Positions 43,920-55,499 of a stretch of DNA of 64,000 bases are shown one piece after another (within the stretch, counting starts at the first letter, position 1; each line of letters starts with the position of its first letter). The stretch spans positions 280,424,459-280,488,458 of the forward strand of contig OY856186.1 in the NCBI GenBank assembly GCA_963693315.1, read 5' to 3'. The translations under genes were made by a program, and so were the position numbers. A model generated the notes under the pieces. It searched no databases, was not told where the DNA came from, and saw nothing but the letters and a program-made list of their open reading frames with translations. This DNA comes from Diogma glabrata. Taxonomy: Eukaryota; Arthropoda; Insecta; Diptera; Cylindrotomidae.

Positions 43920-44541
43920 CTTGTAGGACAGCCCTAGATATTGATTGTAATCACGTTGCCATCTAGCAGGTCTTAAGGTTTTCATGTCTTTCACATCATA
44001 TACCAGGAACATGTTGTTATCATCCGCCCAGTCAGTCAGTTGTATACCATTGGGATTGTTGTTTGAGTAGGACCACTGGGTGTGATGGCCATTGAAGTCA
44101 CCAGTATATATTGCTGGATGGTGAAATAATGGTAGGGTATCCTGTATTAGGAGGCTTGTATACGTTTACAATCTTCATGTACGATATATCAACAACAATA
44201 AAATGAATATCGTTGTCCGTCTGTGTAAGTACATGGGTGCAGTTCATGATTTCTGACTTAACATACGTGGCAGATCCATATGTTTGATGGTAAATAGCAC
44301 TAATTAATTTGTAGCCAACAATGTTTCCTCTAGAGGTAAGTTGTGCTTCATCTGCTGCATGCCTTTCTTGCAGAATTACAACGTCGATGTCGAAGTCTTT
44401 TAATACTCTTTGTAGATGTTCAGTTTTTGACTTGCTTATGCCTTCAATGTTCAATTGCAAAATACGGACTGAGGGTCCAATATTTTTTGTCTTATGGTGC
44501 TGAAAAGTACCGTTGTTATTGTGATATTGATTTTGGTTCAT
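43920..44541 (-). pseudogene. Jockey-type LINE endonuclease domain
   Basis: VRILQLNIEGISKSKTEHLQ is the first block of the apurinic-like endonuclease. VVILQERHAADEAQL contains the catalytic Glu of the QE motif, and YGSATYVKSEI and VNVYKPPN follow. After a shift near 44100, YTGDFNGHHTQWSY gives the GDFN-x-H block, and later ADDNNMFLVYD. The SQHRPVILEVG segment (near 43895) is the SDH-like last block with Asp changed to Gln. Such nucleases nick the target for target-primed reverse transcription. Frames are broken. Confidence 0.85.
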
Positions 44542-44819
44542 TTTTCATTTTTTTTTTGTATCACAGCCAAGAGTTCGAAATGAAATATTTGGCTACCAAG
44601 TTTGAATAGACTATTTGCGTTAACCAGGGTGTAGCACGAGGAGCTTGTCTATTATCACACCCCATTAGTCGTATTATTAGTCTTAATAGAATAAAATAAA
44701 TAGCTGTTAATTTTATTCTGTATTATTTAATATTAGTGATTTATCGTGTCAGTGATTAAACGATATATGCGATCCAAAAGCAGGCATCAAAATTGAATAA
44801 AGTTTTTTTAATTGTAAAA

Positions 44820-45070
44820 AAATATAATAAAATTCATTGTTTTATTCGAATTTTATTAAAATTACTTGTTTTACCAATGAATTTTAAAATCACTTAATTT
44901 AAATTAACACATGCTACTGGGATGTTTGAGGGATAAAACGTTTTATTGGCTTGGTGTTTAATGAATTTATTCTCTCACAAATTTGCAAACTCGTGCTTCG
45001 TTCGCATTGTAAACTTTTGCTCGAAAATAGAATACAGCATTTAATACTTACACAATAAATCACTATTATT
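44820..45070 (+). repeat. Dispersed repeat shared with 19600-19860
   Basis: AATAAAATTCATTGTTTT, GAATTTTAAAATCACTTAAT, GCATTGTAAACTTTTGCTCG and ACTTACACAATA occur in the same order in the hAT at 18435-20485. Upstream, 44670-44720 also matches 18936-18980 (AGCTGTTAATTTTATTCTGT). Confidence 0.7.
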
Positions 45071-45109
45071 TCGCATATGGAGTGAGAACGATATTTTTTT
45101 ATTATTACT

Positions 45110-46480
45110 CATGTAATGTTATATTTCTTTTCCTACTCCTATCACAGTAAATTATAAATTACATCGCACTATCCATGACATGTAAATTGATTATTTCAAA
45201 TAGCGTGCGGTAAGTAAAAAAAAGCGTGCGGTAATGGATTTTCATATATATATTACCACACGCTTTTAATAAAAAGAAAAATTTTTATTTAAAGAAAAAT
45301 TTGATTTTTAAAAATTAAATATTTCAATTCATTTTGACACAGAATAATGCAAAGCCTACCACAATTTGTAAACTATTTGCATTTAATTTATAATTAGTAG
45401 TTCATTTTTTCAAGTAATTATATGCGTTTGGGCTTTAAAACAAAGTCGTAGGAAAAGCATATAACAAATCTCGAGTTGTAAAGCATTTTCCATGCTCGTG
45501 AAGATACTGCACTCGACGCTACGCGTCTCGTGTGCAAAATTTTCCCTCGCATGTAAAATGCTATTTACAACTCTAGATATGTAATATACTATTTCCTACT
45601 CCTATCACAGTAAATTATAAATTCCATCGCACTATCCATGACATGTAAATTGATTATTTCAAATAGCGCGCGGTAAGTAAAAAAAAGCGTGCGGTAAGTA
45701 AAAAAAAAGCGTGCGGTAATGGATTTTCATATATATATTACCGCACGCTTTTAATAAAAAGAAAAATTTTTATTTAAAGAAAAATTTGATTTTTAAAAAT
45801 TAAATATTTCAATTCATTTTGACACAGAATAATGCAAAGCCTACCACAATTTGTAAACTATTTGCATTTAATTTATAATTAGTAGTTCATTTTTTCAAGT
45901 AATTATATGCGTTTGGGCATTAAAACAAAGTCGTAGGAAAAGTATATAAAAAATCTCGAGTTGTAAAGCATTTTCCATGCTCGTGAAGATACTGCACTCG
46001 ACGCTACGCGTCTCGTGCGCAAAATTTTCCCTCGCATGTAAAATGCTATTTACAACTCTAGATATGTAATATACTAATTTTCTACTCCTATCACAGTAAA
46101 TTATAAATTACATCACACTATCCATGATCTGTAAATTGATTATTTCAAAAACTGTGCGGTAAGTAAAAAAAAGTGTGCGATAATGGATTTTTATATATAA
46201 AAATTTTTATTTAAAAAAAAATTTGATTTTTAAAAATTAAATATTTCAATTCATTTTGACACAGAATAATGCACAACCTACCACAATTTGTAAACTATTT
46301 GCATTTAATTTATAATTGTAGCTCATTTTTTCAAGTAATTATATGCGTTTGCGCATTAAAACAAAGTCGTAGAAAAAGTATATAACAAACCTCGAGCTGC
46401 AAACCATTTTCCATACTCGGAAGGAAGGTACTACTCACATGTAAAATTCTATTTGCAGCGCTAGGTAAATAATATACTAT
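45110..46480. repeat. 463-bp tandem array, three units
   Basis: TTCCTACTCCTATCACAGTA begins units at 45130 and 45593, and TTTCTACTCCTATCACAGTA at about 46079. The second unit is longer by one AGCGTGCGGTAAGTAAAAAA copy (486 bp). Each of the first two units has a hairpin AAGCGTGCGGTAAT and ATTACC(A/G)CACGCTT, plus a second inverted pair GAGTTGTAAAGCATTTTCC and AAAATGCTATTTACAACTC around a GC-rich CGACGCTACGCGTCTCG apex. The third unit is degenerate and has lost the hairpin arm. Confidence 0.88.
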
Positions 46481-46701
46481 TATCTTATTCGCGCTGAACA
46501 AATGGAGTAAATTAGTGATATATAAGAAGCGTTTTAAACTCTGTTTGTTACATACACTTCAAAATTCTTCTATTTTGGTGTTTTGAAACTTTATTTCGTC
46601 CATCCTTGTTGTTTCATCTAAGATGAAATATTTCGCAAGGTCCACAATAGAATCTTATACTATTTATTGGTCCGTAGCATGAAATTAGTTGAGAAACACT
46701 G

Positions 46702-47480
46702 TTAACACATACAAATCATTAGTCTATACTGTCTATCTGTATGTTCTTCGTTTTTAGTATAGAAAAATGGTTAAGATCTTGCTTTATATTCTGAAAAAAT
46801 ACCTGATAACTTCGCCTACTAATTGTTTTCTGACATTTGAATTATTTTATGTTTTAAAATTGTCCAATATTATAAATAAAAATAGCAAGTGGAACCCCTA
46901 ATAAGCCCGCATATATAAGAAAGGGGTTGTAGACATTTAGACACTTGGTTTAGACACTTACCACAACCAATCCAGTGGAAGACGCGATTGGTCAGAAAAT
47001 GACATTGCCAAAAATCTCTTTTATTTTTAAAAAGATAACCAGTATTGGATGGTTTTGTTAGACACATGCACACACGTCACTAGATCTATTTGCTCGTCTG
47101 TCTGTTCCAAGTAAAATATTTTTCAAAGGTTGCCATGTGCTCTTCTATTTATTGGCCGACGCATCTATGTTATGTCTAAAATATTGCTCTATTTTTAGAA
47201 ATAACATTATATTATCTCAGTCAAAGATTTAGAGTTGCTCGTTTTCATCCTCAACCTCAAAAAAGTTAATGGTGTACATACCTATTTTATACGCGTACTA
47301 TATTTTGAGATTATTTGTCTAGTATGACGGGTTTACGTTTCTTGGCGCAATTCCTGTTTATTTCCTTAAGATGAAGCATTTGCCACCTGCTGAACGCCGT
47401 TCATCATGCTAGTGTCGAAGAACATATTCCCGAAAAGTGAACCTTAGTTATCCTTAATTGCTGCTTTATTTCCTGGACAA
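46702..47480. other. AT-rich DNA, no gene recognised
   Basis: The 67-residue minus frame at 46870-47073 is Cys-rich by chance and lacks any recognised motif. Nothing else was seen. Confidence 0.4.
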
Positions 47481-47481
47481 T

Positions 47482-48020
47482 TTATGGTTTAAATATAGCT
47501 AATAACGCGTTTTTGCCAAATATGCTCGAAAGTACGCGGTTCATCAATAAAAATACCCAAAGAGTACTTTTACGCAGTTGATTAGACGACATCATGAAGT
47601 ATGCAGATGCCAAGTCAGTAGAACGACACTGCTGGAAATCATGCTGCTTATCGGACAGCCCACCATATAAATCGATGCATTTTTGTGGCCTCATATTTAT
47701 AACTTTTCAAAAATTTTACCCAGTACGAGTACTCGTAATAATAATTGGACGGTATGATGTAGGATCTGAACGATCTCTATCACTGGCCTTATCGATTATA
47801 ATAACTCAACCAAATTCCCATTTTTTTGGAAATACCAGATCTCACGCAAAGTAGGAGCTAAGGAAGCAAGTAGGAGCTAAAACTTTCCAGGACTGTGTTC
47901 AACTTTTACTTGGATTTGATCAACACCAGAAGCTTTACCTCGTTTCAAACTCATTACAGCCTAATCTTTTGATTTGGCTTTGAAGTTTGATTTATCGCGA
48001 TAATCATAAGATAAGAGAGC
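47482..48020 (-). pseudogene. Heavily decayed LINE reverse transcriptase
   Basis: Read on minus across several frames: SLKRGKASGVDQIQVKV (first RT block), then ASDRDRSDPTSYRPIIIT and GKIFEKLINMRPQ (the SYRPI block and following helix), LSDKQHDFQQCRSTDLASAY (usually LSDRQHGFRPGRST), and LGIFIDEPRTFEHIW with the Asp of the FxD motif. The YADD motif is absent. The upstream frame 48020-48230 (KDLRGFTDKYQTGVSSN) may be its linker. Confidence 0.65.
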
Positions 48021-48199
48021 TACCCTTTGACTTTCACATACTTGGGAGAGTCCTTTATTTTATCTAGTAGCAAGGTATCAAGTAACACTCTGCCTGAAGT
48101 ACTACATGAGTGCATTTTGTTTCCGTTCGACGAAACTCCAGTCTGGTATTTGTCCGTAAAGCCACGCAAATCCTTCTTGTATACTGTCGCTCCTGAAAT

Positions 48200-48895
48200 T
48201 TGGAATTTTGAAAAAAGTTTGTACTTTTGATTTTGTAATAATTTTTGCAATATTTTTAGTATTTTGGAAAAAGTTTTAATTTTTGATTTTGTAAGAGTTT
48301 TTGGAATATTTTTGGAATTTTGAAAAATTTTAAATTTTTGATTTATTATAATTTTTGGAATTTCCGAAAAAGTTCAAATTTTTGATTTTGTAATAATTTT
48401 TGCAATATATTTAGAATTTCGGAAATGTTTGAGTTCTTAGGAATTTTCGGAATATTATTAGAATGTAGAAAAAGTTTAAATATTTGATTTTATTCTAATT
48501 TTTGGAATATTTTTGGAATTTTGAAAAAGTTTGATTTTATTTAATTTTTAAAATATTTTTGGAATTTTGAAAGAAATATGAATTTGTGATTTTGTAATAT
48601 TTTCTCAAAACGCTAAATGGAGAGGTTTTTGAGCAGTTTGCTGAGTGTATCATCATTTCACTAAATTATGTTAATATATGATCTGTTATAATTCTCCGGC
48701 AACGTATTGATGTTTCGTGTTAGATTTGTAATAAATTTCTAAACAGAGACAAAAATACAATGTACTTTAACAAAGAGTTATGTTTGATTTACATCGCTGC
48801 TCAAAACTTAAAACCAAACCAAAATCTTTAACCCAGACCGAAGTCTTGATATCTCAGAGCTGTGAAATTGCAGCCCCTTCATATTTTTAATATCC
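48200..48895 (+). repeat. Dispersed family D copy, 3' portion
   Basis: The AT-rich minisatellite core (TTTTTGATTTTGTAATAATT) is followed by AACGCTAAATGGAGAGG, TTTGAGCAGTTTGCTGAGTG, ATAATTCTCCGGCAACGTAT, AATAAATTTCTAAACAGAGA and, at the end, AGACCGAAGTCTTGATATCT. The same order is seen at 57.3-58.2 kb. Confidence 0.75.
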
Positions 48896-48899
48896 TTTT

Positions 48900-51176
48900 G
48901 TCGATAGAATTGTTTTTGAATATTTATTTATTGATAACTGTGATAACATAAGATATTTCCGCAATCAGGATTCCCGTATGTTTGTATAAAAATCCAATTC
49001 TCTACATCTTAACTGTTTAAATCTTTATCTCACCTGTTTAATATTAGAGTGAATGTGTGGCTTATAAATATACTTTATGGAAGTTTGTGGCCTGACAGAG
49101 CATCCTCCTAATGCAATTGGGTTTTATTTATGTGTAAAATCGTCATCTTCTGTGTAGAATTTTTTCACTAGAATTCACGCCAGCTTGAGTTAGTGGCGAG
49201 TGAATGCCAGTGTAGCATATGCGACCAACTGGTATACTACCATGGCCTACTGAACCACGTACTATGCTGTTGCATCCATCGAAGAAAGACCGACAAATCT
49301 GGGACATTCGTCTCAGAATGTAGGCTTTTATTGTTTGGTGATTGTTCAGTTTTGTTTCGAGGGCTGCGACATGGGTGATGAAAATCCTGCCTATAAATAA
49401 TTGTATAGCCTTATCTATTAAAAAGTCAATAGAGCCTTATCTTTTGTTATTGAACAACATTAGTCTCAGTAAGGTTAATTTTTACAAGAGATCAATACGG
49501 GATTCCTGGTATAAAAATGATGAACATTTTAAAATTGTTTAATTTTTTTTTTCGAAAGCTTTGTTTCGTTTTTAAAAAAGCGTATATAAGAATGCGTGCT
49601 AGATTATTTGGTCAACTATTTGGCCTCCTTTTGACCTTGTAACAAAGAAGTTTTTCTGGTTTTTTGATAAAGATGAACCTCATGTTTTGCCAAAACTTTA
49701 GTGCAGGGTTAAGAACTATTAAAATCGCGAAGATCCTTGATAGCCTATATCCCATAAAATCCAAACACGACTGCATCATATAATATACCAATATCCACAA
49801 AAATTTGGGATTTGTTAGGAAACAAAAAACTTAACAGTACAAAATAGTGTTCGAGGTCTTAAAAGTTTTGCTATTATGATCCAGTTAATTCAGTTGAGGG
49901 CTTCATATATCTTAGTCGAATCCGCCAGAATTCATTTAAGGATTGCTAAATGGCAGTCAATAATTTTTTTAAAAGTTATTTAACAAATCAAGTATGTTGT
50001 TTTTGAAATCAGAATTTTCACACCTTCAATTTATAAAAATCAAACTTGGAAGTCAATACACAATCGCAAATTTAGTTTAATCTAATTTCCAGTCAATAGT
50101 CAATATTTGTATAATTATCTTATAATCCAGCAATTAGTTATCTATTGTAATTAAAAATGTTTAATAATGATTTCAAAATATAATCGGAATTTAAAAACAA
50201 TTTAAAATTAATTCGATTTTATGTCTGGTAATTTATATTCTACATTGGAATATGCGAATTAGTTTTGCTTTTTGTTAGTTATTCGAAATTAACTTTGATT
50301 ACAAAAATGAATGAATTTAAATGTTTATGCAATTAAATATGTTGTGAAGTTATATTAACAGTTATATTAACAGTGGCTCAAAATTATAAACGAAAATCTA
50401 TTTTGTTGGTAATGTATTTGTTCTACGGTGTTGTTTCCAAACACTAAAGTGTTTTCAAATCATAAGTTATTTTCATCCTGATTTTTCTGGTTGGAAAATT
50501 TGTTAGAGCTTTTTTTAAAAAACTATTCAAGTAAATTTTAAACCAAAGCATATTCTTGAAAGTCTTATCAGTTGAAACTGTTAACTGTATGAAACTGTTA
50601 ACTGTTATATTCCAACTCCATCAATATAACCGCTATAATAATTCATCTAAATTTGAAATAATGAAACCTAATGAGCTTTCATATTTTATTAAAAACAAAG
50701 TTTAAATAATTATACTAATTAATTGTCAATTTAACGACTATTACGGCATATAATTAAGTTCGAAATTAAAATTTATTTAATTCGAAATTGTTCTCATTTT
50801 GGGTGATGTTTACGTTTTGTACGTAATAAATAAATGAAAAGCTTGCAATTAAAGGTATTTAATTACAATAATTGTTGCTCAATTTATAAATTGTAAGTGG
50901 ATTTCGCTATATGAACAAGAATAACATTTTTATTTTATGGTTGCTATCATCGGGATTAAATTTAATTGCTATGGTAAGTAATAATGTATAGAAATTTAAA
51001 ATAAATTAATTAATTGTTTGTTAGGTACAAAATGTTTTTAATGAGCTGCAATAAAAATGATTTTTGTAAATGCAACATAAAATTGTGCAATGTTTGTTAT
51101 GGTAACATGTTTTCCTAATAATACAAACTTCTAACTAATTTATACTAAATGAATAATTCTTTACCATTAACAAAAG

Positions 51177-51180
<4 letters not shown>
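48900..51180. other. AT-rich DNA, no gene recognised
   Basis: The least AT-rich part, 49080-49380, has an open frame without ATG (SECQCSICDQLVYYHGLLNH) that is Cys-rich but matches no family I know. The rest is AT-rich and featureless. Confidence 0.4.

Positions 51181-51226
<46 letters not shown>
51180..51226. repeat. (CT)n microsatellite
   Basis: About 23 uninterrupted CT dinucleotides. Confidence 0.98.
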
Positions 51227-51230
<4 letters not shown>

Positions 51231-51440
51231 AAAAACTTAATAAATTAGTCAACACAAAGTTTTACCTTTAAAAAAAGATAAAACTAATAAATTTGTCTAA
51301 AAATTTTCATCAAATGCATTAAACATCTTTTATGCATTTTTTTTCATCGTACTCTAGGAAAAGGAACTTAAAAGCTCAACAAATTAATGATAAAATTTAA
51401 TTCAACTAAATTTTAAATGAGCTTCAGCCGTTCTACCTAC

Positions 51441-51549
51441 CTTTATCCTGTGCTGTTAGTAACGATGATGACAATGTTTGTTTTAGTTTCACAAAAGTTC
51501 CTGTATTTTCTGGTGTGTTTTGTGCTGGAGTTTCTTCTGTAGCTACCAT
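51441..51549 (-). CDS. Candidate host exon, 36 codons, minus strand
   Basis: On minus, TTTTTTTGGTTTATTTATAG (polypyrimidine tract and AG) precedes ATGGTAGCTACAGAAG. The exon reads MVATEETPAQNTPENTGTFV and KLKQTLSSSLLTAQDK and ends at AAAG/GTAGGTAG, a good splice donor, leaving one extra base (phase 1). The composition is balanced, unlike the flanks. It is probably the first coding exon, spliced to an upstream non-coding exon, although the ATG could also follow a 5' UTR directly. I do not recognise the protein. The next exon would lie at lower coordinates; none was found in the window. Confidence 0.6.
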
Positions 51550-52249
51550 CTATAAATAAACCAAAAAAAGCATAATTATTTTAAAACTTTTATCCTATTT
51601 TAAAATAAAAAAATCGATTCTGTAAAATTCTAAAAACTATTTCATATCGAGATGTACCAACAATTTTTATGTTTTTGTACCAAAAGCAAGCAAAAGTAAT
51701 AAAAAAAAAATATTAAATTTACTCTTTAAAAATTATTTTATTGAAAATTCAGATCTCGAGTTTTCAAATTATTATTTGTTTATTTTCACCATGTTCAAAG
51801 CTTTTATAAGTTGAATTTATGGTGTCTATTTTGTTATTTTTTTTTGGAAAATTTGTCTGGATAAAGAAATGTTTGAGCACAAAGTTGCTGTACAAGATGG
51901 AGTTAAATTTTTAATATTTCTAGGAAAATATAAAAACGAAAATTTATTATATTTGCTTTAGTGTATGTTTTGAAACACATTGAGAAAATACCCAATGGGG
52001 ATGTATGGTTTAATGGATAAGAAAATAATTCGTTTCAATTTTTTTACTTTACTTTTAGTAGGTAATAGAACATTTTGTCACCGTATATATTGCTTACATA
52101 TTTTCTTATGAGTATTAATCTTGTTTGATTAGTTCGATTTTGAAGAATATAAATTGTGACAACACCAACAGAGGAAAGATAGAATGAGGTTAACGATCGA
52201 ATAACCTGTACGAATCAACATAACTGTGAAAATTTGTCATTAATTTTAT

Positions 52250-52512
52250 CAATTACTTCGGTCTGAAAGACCGTATTAAGTTCTCCGGCCAAAATTGAAA
52301 TTATTACCCCCACTTTTTTGGCATTTCTCGACGGTTTAGGACCTACTGATTCTAAAATAGCAACAAAAAAATATATGTCTGTCTGCTGGCCGTCCGTCAC
52401 AACCAACGAAATTTAGAAAACCATTGGAAGGATTTCAAAAATTTGTGTTTTAAAAAATAGGTATACTGAAGGAGAATGTGTTCGATAACTGTACCGGAAG
52501 TTGTAATGGGCA
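52250..52512 (+). repeat. Dispersed family D copy, 5' end
   Basis: Starts ACTTCGGTCTGAAAGACCGT, passes CGACGGTTTAGGACCTACTG, CCGTCACAACCAACGAAATT and GATAACTGTACCGGAAGTT. Matches the minus copy at 14770-15195. The start word ACTTCGGTCT is the reverse complement of AGACCGAAGT at the 3' end of the copies at 48.88 and 58.1 kb, so it may be a terminal inverted repeat. The minus frame at 52215-52406 belongs to this repeat. Confidence 0.75.
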
Positions 52513-52761
52513 AGATATTACATGTCAGTTGTGCCTCCATTTTCCATCCTCCTTACCTATAGTAATATACTATAGAGATCTTTATATTCAATCAATTTCT
52601 AAACCTACTTGTTCATAAGAAGTAAGAACGCATTCCGTTAAACTATGAAACTTCCGGAAACCGCACTAAATTATTTGCTATTTTTTTTTGTTAACTTTTT
52701 TTATCGCTTAATTATGAAAAACCTAAAGAGAATTAACACAAATACTACATAAATAATTTTA

Positions 52762-53389
52762 AGCAAAAGAGTTGGGGTTTGGACAGTGATAACGAGAAGT
52801 TTGGAAGTTGTGGAAGTTAATGTCGAGCAGCTGGAAGGCAGTAACAAGAGGGTGGCAATTGAGTTTGAGTTGAGCTGGGTTCTGGATTTTTAATTATGTA
52901 TTATGAATTTTGTTAGTGTTTAATTAATATAGTTAATAAAACAAGAAAATAAATTAGGTATAATAAAAGAAATATGTCGTTAGAGCAAATAAGCGAAATG
53001 GCATAAAAGCAAAACCAGAACACAAAAACAAATGTAAAAATTCAGTATACAGTTTAAACAAAAATTATGTAAAAATTTAGTGAATAGACAAAATAAAAAT
53101 CATGTCCAAACAACTAGACAATTAGTGTTGACAAGTACAGCAAATAACAATTCAGTTGAGTGTTAATTAATTGAAAAGAATTTTGAAGGAAGTGTTTTTG
53201 TGAAGAAATTTCATAAATAAATAAAATTGTAACCAACAATAAAAGAGTTTTTTTGTTGATTATGATGTGTGAAGTAAACCTACATGGGAAATAAAAACCA
53301 AGATACATAGCCAATGCCGGATGTTTCGGATGTATCCGAAGCCGGTATGATATCCGCCAGCAGCCTAAATGAAGAAGGGAATCAACAGG
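52762..53389 (+). CDS. Candidate host first exon: 5' UTR and 25-codon start
   Basis: ATG at 53314 is the first possible start, because TAG lies two codons upstream in frame (TAG CCA ATG). The coding part reads MPDVSDVSEAGMISASSLNE and EGNQQ, then CAGG/GTGTGT, a plausible donor leaving phase 1. If not spliced, the frame runs to a stop near 53460. Upstream, 52950-53310 is A-rich and T-poor with many ACAAAA and AAACAA words, as insect 5' UTRs often are. An open stretch at 52770-52890 (VEVNVEQLEGSNKRVAIEFE) may be an upstream ORF. The protein is unknown to me. The 5' end of the feature is arbitrary. Confidence 0.5.
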
Positions 53390-53559
53390 GTGTGTGGTTT
53401 AAAGTTTTATTTTGGATTGTAGTTTTTGACTTCACCACAATTTTAAATTGTGTGAAGTAATGCAATTTATCGAGGAATCTTACATACCATACATTTTGTT
53501 TTTTCTTTTGTTTTGGACCATCCTCTATCTAAATAGCCAATAAAAATTTTGGTGTACGT

Positions 53560-55020
53560 CTATGTGTGGGTGGGTGGGTGTTTGACCTTTCTGCATAGGA
53601 TCTTGATGAAACTTTGGCAAATGATACAGGTTCACTTGCAAATGGAAGATCTGGATTTATTTCAAATTTGGACAAAATGGCGGGGATCTCCTGAACACCT
53701 CTAAGTTTAAATCTTGAATAAGTTCTAATCCTGGCTTATGATCTAATGGAAACTTGGTATGTAAGGTTTTAGTACTGTTTCTAATATTTCTGCATTCCAA
53801 CTTCCGGTTTGTCACTTCCGGTTAAAAAGTTTTATTTTTCAGGTGTTTATCCGTACTGCAGCCAAATTCTGTAACTGTGAAGCGGTGAAGTGATAAAAAT
53901 TTCTTCGTTTCTTTTCATTAAAAAACTTATCACTTCACAATTACAGAATTTGGCTGCTGTAGCCTACAATTACCGATCGATTGTCATAAAAGGTTGGTAA
54001 AAGCTTTCAAATAACATGAGAAAGATTTGATCAGCTTTTGAAGTACATTGGATAAAGGGTTTGGGGGGTAGACCATACAACAGATGGTTTTTTTGTTTTT
54101 ATGTTTGTTGGCAGCATACAACACTCGTTCGTGAGTGCATTTTGATGACACTTTGGAAAAAGATGCAAATATGTGTGGCAAGAAACTGATTAGTTTTTGA
54201 GAGATAATGAACAAAGTGGGGGGTGTCCCATACACCTGTTTTTTGGAATGCTCAATAACATTTGTACCTGATAATCGGATTGGATGAAACTTGGTACATA
54301 AGCATTTAGTACGGTTTACAACAGTTCTGCATCCGAACTTCCGATAAAATTTTTTGTTTGTAATTTTTTGAAGTTTTTTCAGTGTCTTTATGTACTCTAC
54401 AGCCTACAATAATGAAGTGATTATGATGAAACCAGTGGAAAAGGTTTCAATTAGTGTGAGAAGATAATTATCATCTTTTGGAACATATTGATTAAAGTGG
54501 CGGGGGTCTACCATACAACTGCTGACTTTTGTTTGTTTTTAGGGAGCATACAGACTTCATTCATTAATCAGTTTTAATGACACCTTGAAAAAAGATGGAG
54601 ACTTCAATGACAAAGAACTGATTAGTTTTTTGACAATTTTGGGATAAGTGGTGGGGGCCTCCCTAACACCTGTTTATTGTTTCAATGTTTGTTGGGGGGA
54701 GCATACAACATTCGTTCGTGAACGAATTTTGATGACACTTTGGAAAAAGACGCAAATATGTATGGCAAGCTACTGATTAGTTTCTTAGCGATAGTGAATA
54801 AAGTGGTAGTGGTCCGCCGAGCTCCTAGTTTTTTGGAAGCTTAACAACATTTGAAATTATAGTTGTTTTAAATATATTGTCTTAATGAAAATAAAGGAAT
54901 ATTAAACATCTGTATCTGATAATCGAATTGGATAAAACTTGGTACATAAGCATTTAGTACGGTTCACAACAGTTCTGCATCCCAACTTCCGTTTTGTCCC
55001 TTCCGGTTAAATATTCTTTT
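53560..55020. repeat. Diverged tandem repeats with ACTTCCGGTT words
   Basis: Two modules alternate. One contains TTTTGATGACACTTTGGAAA and CTGATTAG (54115, 54546, 54703, and a weaker copy at 53590). The other contains AACTTGGTACATAAGCATTT, AGTACGG and TTCTGCATCCCAACTTCCG (53750, 54280, 54930). Spacing is irregular (roughly 430-650 bp for the second). Non-coding; the frame at 53984-54235 is an artefact. Two TCACTTCACAATTACAGAAT-type inverted words flank 53865-53950. Confidence 0.65.
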
Positions 55021-55499
55021 TTTACTTGTTTTCGTACAACAGAATTTATGTTTGTTGGGATACTACTGCTCTCTTTAGTATTTTTATCATTAGAACTACG
55101 CAAAATCTACACAACATTGGTTAGCTTTTAATTAAAGTATTTAATAGATATTAGCTTATTATATATCCAGAACACTATGTTTCCAGAGCTATGGTGAAGA
55201 CAGCCTATGCATCAGCGTCGCAATATTTTTTGCATGTATATATAAAATGTTGTGTTAATTAATTTGAAAAGGGAGAGTTGTAACATGGCAGTTCTCCCTC
55301 CTGTCTCTTGGGTGGCAAATCATGCACGCATAGTTTGCTTTAGAGTGTTTGTCTTTAAATTTCTTTTGAGTGGGTTAGGTCGCAGAATTGACTACTGAAT
55401 TCACTACTGAAATAGCTGGCAACGGGTGTAGAAAGTGTAGAGTGCCCGACCAAATGGTAGACCTACACGGTCTACCAGACCTCCTACTATAAAATGTTT

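Larger units (their letters stand above)
41560..44560 (-). mobile_element. Jockey-type LINE, decayed, nearly complete ORF2
   Basis: On the minus strand this runs from the endonuclease start (44541) to the terminal zinc-knuckle and a short 3' end near 41560. ORF1 is not visible. At least four frame breaks (about 44100, 43930-43800, 43070, 42410) and stops inactivate it. It is slightly less AT-rich than its surroundings. The pieces are given below. Confidence 0.85.
40575..46701. mobile_element. Possible large hAT-type envelope, 6.1 kb
   Basis: CAGTATTTCTCAACCGTTGG at the left and TAGTTGAGAAACACTG at the right are inverted and closely resemble hAT ends of the CAGTGTTTCTCAACC type, each followed inward by GTCCGC/GGTCCGTAG words. 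The expected 8-bp duplication is not visible (CCCTAGCA against TTAACACA), so the two ends may come from different copies. The interior holds a Jockey-type LINE and a 463-bp array. Confidence 0.45.

Noticed and set aside
45110..46480. Hammerhead in the 463-bp array
   Set aside because: No CTGANGA on either strand of the units.
49193..49378. Cys-rich frame resembling a RING/zinc finger
   Set aside because: No ATG, spacing does not fit a RING or C2H2 pattern, and no splice sites frame it.
52770..52891. Open stretch VEVNVEQLEGSNKRVAIEFE as a gene
   Set aside because: Short, without ATG or homology; more likely leader sequence or chance. Kept only as a note under the exon at 53314.
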